A DNA stretch of 64,000 nt, from the NCBI GenBank assembly GCA_045546975.1, contig JAZQDV010000007.1:124001-188000 (forward strand), in the 5' to 3' direction. Position numbers and translations under genes: made by a program. The notes below the pieces were generated by a model that saw nothing but the letters and a program-made list of their open reading frames with translations, had not been told where the DNA came from and searched no databases. Of the stretch, positions 61,463 to 64,000 are shown piece by piece; position 1 is the stretch's first letter, and every line of letters begins with the position of its first letter. The stretch comes from SIG480 sp045546975 (GTDB taxonomy: Bacteria > Bacillota > Clostridia > Oscillospirales > JAAYXM01).

Positions 61463-62700
61463 AGCTTTTCTGCCTCTCGCCTTAAAATGTCAAAGCTCTC
61501 CTGCGCCGCGCGACTCTTTGCAAGGTCGCGGCTCATTGGCTGATAAATTTTGTGGCTTACTGTCTTGCCTCTGAGTGTTACGGATACATACACCGTGCCG
61601 CCCGGGTTTTTGTCATCACCGCTACTCGGGTCTGCCCATCCCGTAACTCCGATTCCCGCATCGGTACCGAACCTCTCACACGCAGCATTTGATAGTGCCT
61701 CGGCACACTCGCGGCTGACCGCGCCATATTTGTCAAGAAGTTCTTTTGAAATGCCGAGAAGCTTTATCTTCATCTCGTTTGTATACGCGCAGATTCCGCC
61801 AAAGAATACCTCGGACGAACCTGAGATGTCGGTTATAAGCTTTGCACAAAGTCCGCCTGTGCAGGATTCCGCAGTTGCGAGAGTAAGCTTTTTTTCTTTG
61901 AGTACAGCGACAAGTGCTTCGTGAAGTGATGCCACATCTACGCCATAAACAGAGTCACCAACTATGCTCTTTACCTTTTCGATCACAGGGCGTGTAATTG
62001 CATCGGCCGCAGCTTCCGTGTCCGCCTTTCCCGTAACACGAAGGAGAACCTCTCCGTCCTTTGCATACGGTGCAAGGGTCGGGTTTTCCATCTCTTCTGC
62101 AAAGCTTCTGATTTTGCTCTCCACCTCACTCTCGCCCATCCCGTAAATACGGATTCGGTGAGAAACAAGGTGTGAATCAGAAAGCTTTTTGAGGTACGGT
62201 ATCATTCGCTTTTCCACCATCGGCTTGCACTCTCGCGGAGGCCCGGGAAGCATAATGAGAATCTTTCCCTCGTCCTCCATCGCACATCCCGGAGCTGTTC
62301 CCCAATCGTTTTCAAAAACGGTGCAGTCCTCGGGAAGGTATGCCTGACGGCGGTTGTTCTCCGTCATTTCCTTTCCGCGGGACGTGAAATAATCCTCTAT
62401 CCTTTTAAGCTCGGTCTCTGACAAGACAAGCTTTTTGTTGAACGCACGGGCGGCGACCTGCTTTGTGAGGTCGTCAAACGTAGGGCCGAGCCCTCCCGTT
62501 GTTATTATAATGTCTGCGCGGCTCTTTGCCGTCATAATAACGTCATAAAGTCTGTCAGGGTTATCTCCGCAGACTGTCTGATAATATGCATTTATTCCAA
62601 GCTCAGAGAGTGCACGTGCAACGGTAACAGCGTCCGTATTTACAATCTCGCCGAGCAGGATTTCTGTTCCTACCGCAATTATCTCTGCTGATAAGCTCAA
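61459..62700 (-). CDS. cinA: CinA-family protein (COG1058 plus NMN amidase domain)
   Basis: 413 aa, the full-length two-domain form. The N-terminal MoCF-like domain (AVGTEILLGEIVNTDA, ITTGGLGPTFDDLTKQVAAR, PGPPRECKPMVE) carries ADP-ribose/FAD pyrophosphatase activity in studied homologues, and the C-terminal PncC domain (TLATAESCTGGLCAKLITDISGSS, GVTGWADPS) has nicotinamide mononucleotide deamidase motifs. It is co-directional with the NUDIX gene next door, so the pair may act together in pyridine nucleotide salvage. It follows thiI by 15 nt. Confidence 0.96.
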   Translation of the reverse strand: MSLSAEIIAVGTEILLGEIVNTDAVTVARALSELGINAYYQTVCGDNPDRLYDVIMTAKSRADIIITTGGLGPTFDDLTKQVAARAFNKKLVLSETELKRIEDYFTSRGKEMTENNRRQAYLPEDCTVFENDWGTAPGCAMEDEGKILIMLPGPPRECKPMVEKRMIPYLKKLSDSHLVSHRIRIYGMGESEVESKIRSFAEEMENPTLAPYAKDGEVLLRVTGKADTEAAADAITRPVIEKVKSIVGDSVYGVDVASLHEALVAVLKEKKLTLATAESCTGGLCAKLITDISGSSEVFFGGICAYTNEMKIKLLGISKELLDKYGAVSRECAEALSNAACERFGTDAGIGVTGWADPSSGDDKNPGGTVYVSVTLRGKTVSHKIYQPMSRDLAKSRAAQESFDILRREAEKL

Positions 62701-62715
62701 GGGTTTTCCCTCTTT

Positions 62716-63876
62716 CTATATAATCTCTGTGTTTTCTATCGCCTCTCGCGCAAGCTCCTCAAACGGAATCTTTTTCTCTTCCGCAAGAACATATTCAAGC
62801 TTCGGCTTTGTTCTCGGGTGCTTTGGAGTGAATACCGTACAGCAGTCCTCATACGGGAGAATTGAGGTTTCAAAGGTGTTTATTTTCCTCGCAATCGCGA
62901 CAATCTCTTCCTTGTCCATACCTATTACGGGACGAAGCACAGGAAGGGTTATTCCGTTTTCCGTGACGAGAAGTGCCTCCATTGTCTGACTTGCGACCTG
63001 ACCGAGGCTCTCACCCGTAATAAGCGCACCGCAACCATTTTTCTCTGCAATTTTTTCAGCAATGTACATCATAAATCTGCGCATAATGAGTGTAAAATAT
63101 TCCTCATGGCAGTTTGCGCGGATTTCTTCCTGTATCTTCGTAAACGGCACCATTGCGATTTTGATGTTGCCTGCATAGGCACCGACAAGACGAGCAAGCT
63201 CAATTACCTTTTGCTTTGCGCGCTCGGAGGTATACGGATATGAGAAGAAATGGATACCGAAAAGCTCAATGCCGCGTTTTGCCATCATATATGCCGCAAC
63301 GGGGCTGTCGATTCCGCCAGAGAGGAGAAGTCCTGCTTTTCCGTTTATGCCTATCGGGAGACCGCCCGCGCCCGGAGTTGGATTTGCGTGAACGTATGCC
63401 GCGCGGTCGCGGATTTCAACCCTTACACAAATCTCGGGGTTTTTGACATCGACCGAAAGATTCGGGAAGGCATCGTAAAGCGCACCGCCAACCTCGGCAG
63501 AAATCTCGGGTGATTTTTTCGGAAAGGATTTATCCGAGCGCTTTGCCTCCACCTTGAAGGTCTTTGCGCCTGAAAGTGTATCAGAAAGATATTCCTTTGC
63601 GACCGAAATTATAGTGTCAATATCCTTTTCACACTCTGCCGCACGTGAGATGTTTACGATACCGAAAACCTTCTCTGCCGCGGAAAACGCCGCGTCAATA
63701 TCGCAGGTGTCATCCTGCGGCTCCACGTATATGGTTGACTGCATGCAGAAAATTTTGAATGAGCCAAAATTCTTCATTCTCCATGCAAGATTTTTCATAA
63801 GTCTTTTTTCAAAATTGCCTCGGTTGAGACCCTTGAGCACGAGCTCACCGAGCTTAAGAAGCAGTATTTCCTTCAA
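62716..63876 (-). CDS. thiI: tRNA 4-thiouridine synthase ThiI (no rhodanese domain)
   Basis: 386 aa. The TTG at 63876 is chosen because it gives the standard MKEILLLKLGELVLKG start and lies 9 nt after AAAGGTG; a GTG at 63888 is inside that SD. A ferredoxin-like domain and THUMP domain (about 60-165) are followed by the PP-loop adenylation domain with LLSGGIDSPVAAYMMAKRG. The C-terminal rhodanese domain of the enterobacterial enzyme is absent, as in Bacillus and Clostridium, where an IscS-like sulfurtransferase supplies sulfur. It thiolates U8 of tRNA and may act in thiazole synthesis. Confidence 0.96.
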   Translation of the reverse strand: MKEILLLKLGELVLKGLNRGNFEKRLMKNLAWRMKNFGSFKIFCMQSTIYVEPQDDTCDIDAAFSAAEKVFGIVNISRAAECEKDIDTIISVAKEYLSDTLSGAKTFKVEAKRSDKSFPKKSPEISAEVGGALYDAFPNLSVDVKNPEICVRVEIRDRAAYVHANPTPGAGGLPIGINGKAGLLLSGGIDSPVAAYMMAKRGIELFGIHFFSYPYTSERAKQKVIELARLVGAYAGNIKIAMVPFTKIQEEIRANCHEEYFTLIMRRFMMYIAEKIAEKNGCGALITGESLGQVASQTMEALLVTENGITLPVLRPVIGMDKEEIVAIARKINTFETSILPYEDCCTVFTPKHPRTKPKLEYVLAEEKKIPFEELAREAIENTEII

Positions 63877-63917
63877 AATTAAGCGCACCTTTCAAGTTCA
63901 TATAATTATACATATTA

Positions 63918-63946
63918 ATTATACTACATCCCGATAAAATAAACAA
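63918..63946 (-). promoter_or_regulatory. Sigma-A-type promoter of the thiI-wal unit
   Basis: Minus-strand TTGTTT (63946-63941), a 17-nt spacer and consensus TATAAT (63923-63918), about 42 nt before the thiI start. It probably drives thiI, cinA, the NUDIX gene, walRK, yycH and yycI. Confidence 0.75.
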
Positions 63947-63951
63947 CAAAA

Positions 63952-63984
63952 AAATAGTCAGAGTATGTTATACCCTGACTATTT
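63952..63984 (-). terminator. Terminator of an upstream gene outside the window
   Basis: Perfect 10-bp stem (63952-63961 / 63975-63984), a 13-nt loop with a small inner pairing, and seven T residues on the minus strand. It ends a transcript entering from beyond the right edge. Confidence 0.82.
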
Positions 63985-64000
63985 GATTTAGCCTAACTTT

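Noticed and set aside
1..64000. CRISPR arrays, prophage, insertion sequences, rRNA operons
   Set aside because: No direct-repeat array, transposase, integrase, phage structural gene or rRNA sequence was seen on either strand.

Overview
The window is a 64-kb chromosomal segment of a low-to-mid-GC Gram-positive bacterium, most likely an uncultured or gut-type member of the Clostridia. The supporting features are the rimP-nusA-ylxR-ylxQ-infB order, a long Firmicutes-type SRP RNA next to dnaX-ybaB-recR, a WalRK cluster with yycH and yycI, ftsEX with a coiled-coil M23 hydrolase, a type I-alpha-like glutamine synthetase, ThiI without a rhodanese domain, and a Clostridia-typical small four-cysteine protein. 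The species cannot be named from the sequence alone. Almost everything is housekeeping; there is no prophage, IS element, CRISPR array or rRNA operon.

Layout. 1-3.2 kb (+): the end of a RadC-like gene, tex and a lipoprotein. 3.2-4.7 kb (-): a divergent phosphohexomutase. 4.8-10.6 kb (+): a small Cys protein, an apparent short transcript carrying only mini-ORFs, an aldo/keto reductase, and a four-gene envelope cluster of unknown function (two lipoproteins, a membrane protein, and a multi-spanning protein with a PstS-like binding domain); yhbY lies on the minus strand inside this stretch. 10.6-11.97 kb: a 33-bp inverted-repeat structure, a SanA/YdcF-type gene, and a tRNA-Leu(UAG) whose 3' end is duplicated nearby. 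From 12 kb on nearly all genes are on the minus strand.

Minus-strand units, in the direction of transcription from the right edge: (a) thiI-cinA-nudix-walR-walK-yycH-yycI, then murA with its own promoter and terminator, then walJ-rlmH-pgm; (b) trhA/hemolysin III; (c) ddl-murI-DUF1934-S41 protease; (d) rimP-nusA-ylxR-ylxQ-infB-[rbfA::nrnA]-truB-ribF from a strong promoter with a leader hairpin; (e) a PucR/CdaR-like regulator, ftsE-ftsX, an M23 hydrolase and an S41 protease; (f) greA-lysS-GH95-hypothetical-ktrB-ktrA-trmH-dprA-topA-trmFO-plsX-rnc-radical SAM; (g) glnA-asnA, then SRP RNA-dnaX-ybaB-recR-tRNA-Leu. Many neighbours overlap by 1-14 nt, which suggests translational coupling.

Most notable observations: rbfA and nrnA are fused into one reading frame; dnaX carries an in-frame A-AAA-AAG heptamer followed at once by a -1 frame stop, the arrangement used by E. 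coli dnaX to make the short gamma form; a 21-bp piece of the tRNA-Leu 3' end is duplicated 143 bp away, each copy fused to its own hairpin; a promoter-to-terminator unit at 5.18-5.46 kb holds only mini-ORFs; and two paired 33-bp arms form a structured element between two convergent genes. Starts were moved from the longest possible ORF wherever a Shine-Dalgarno (SD) sequence or a coupled stop decided the issue. Promoter and terminator calls are by eye (sigma-A-type -35/-10 boxes; hairpin plus T-run) and are untested.
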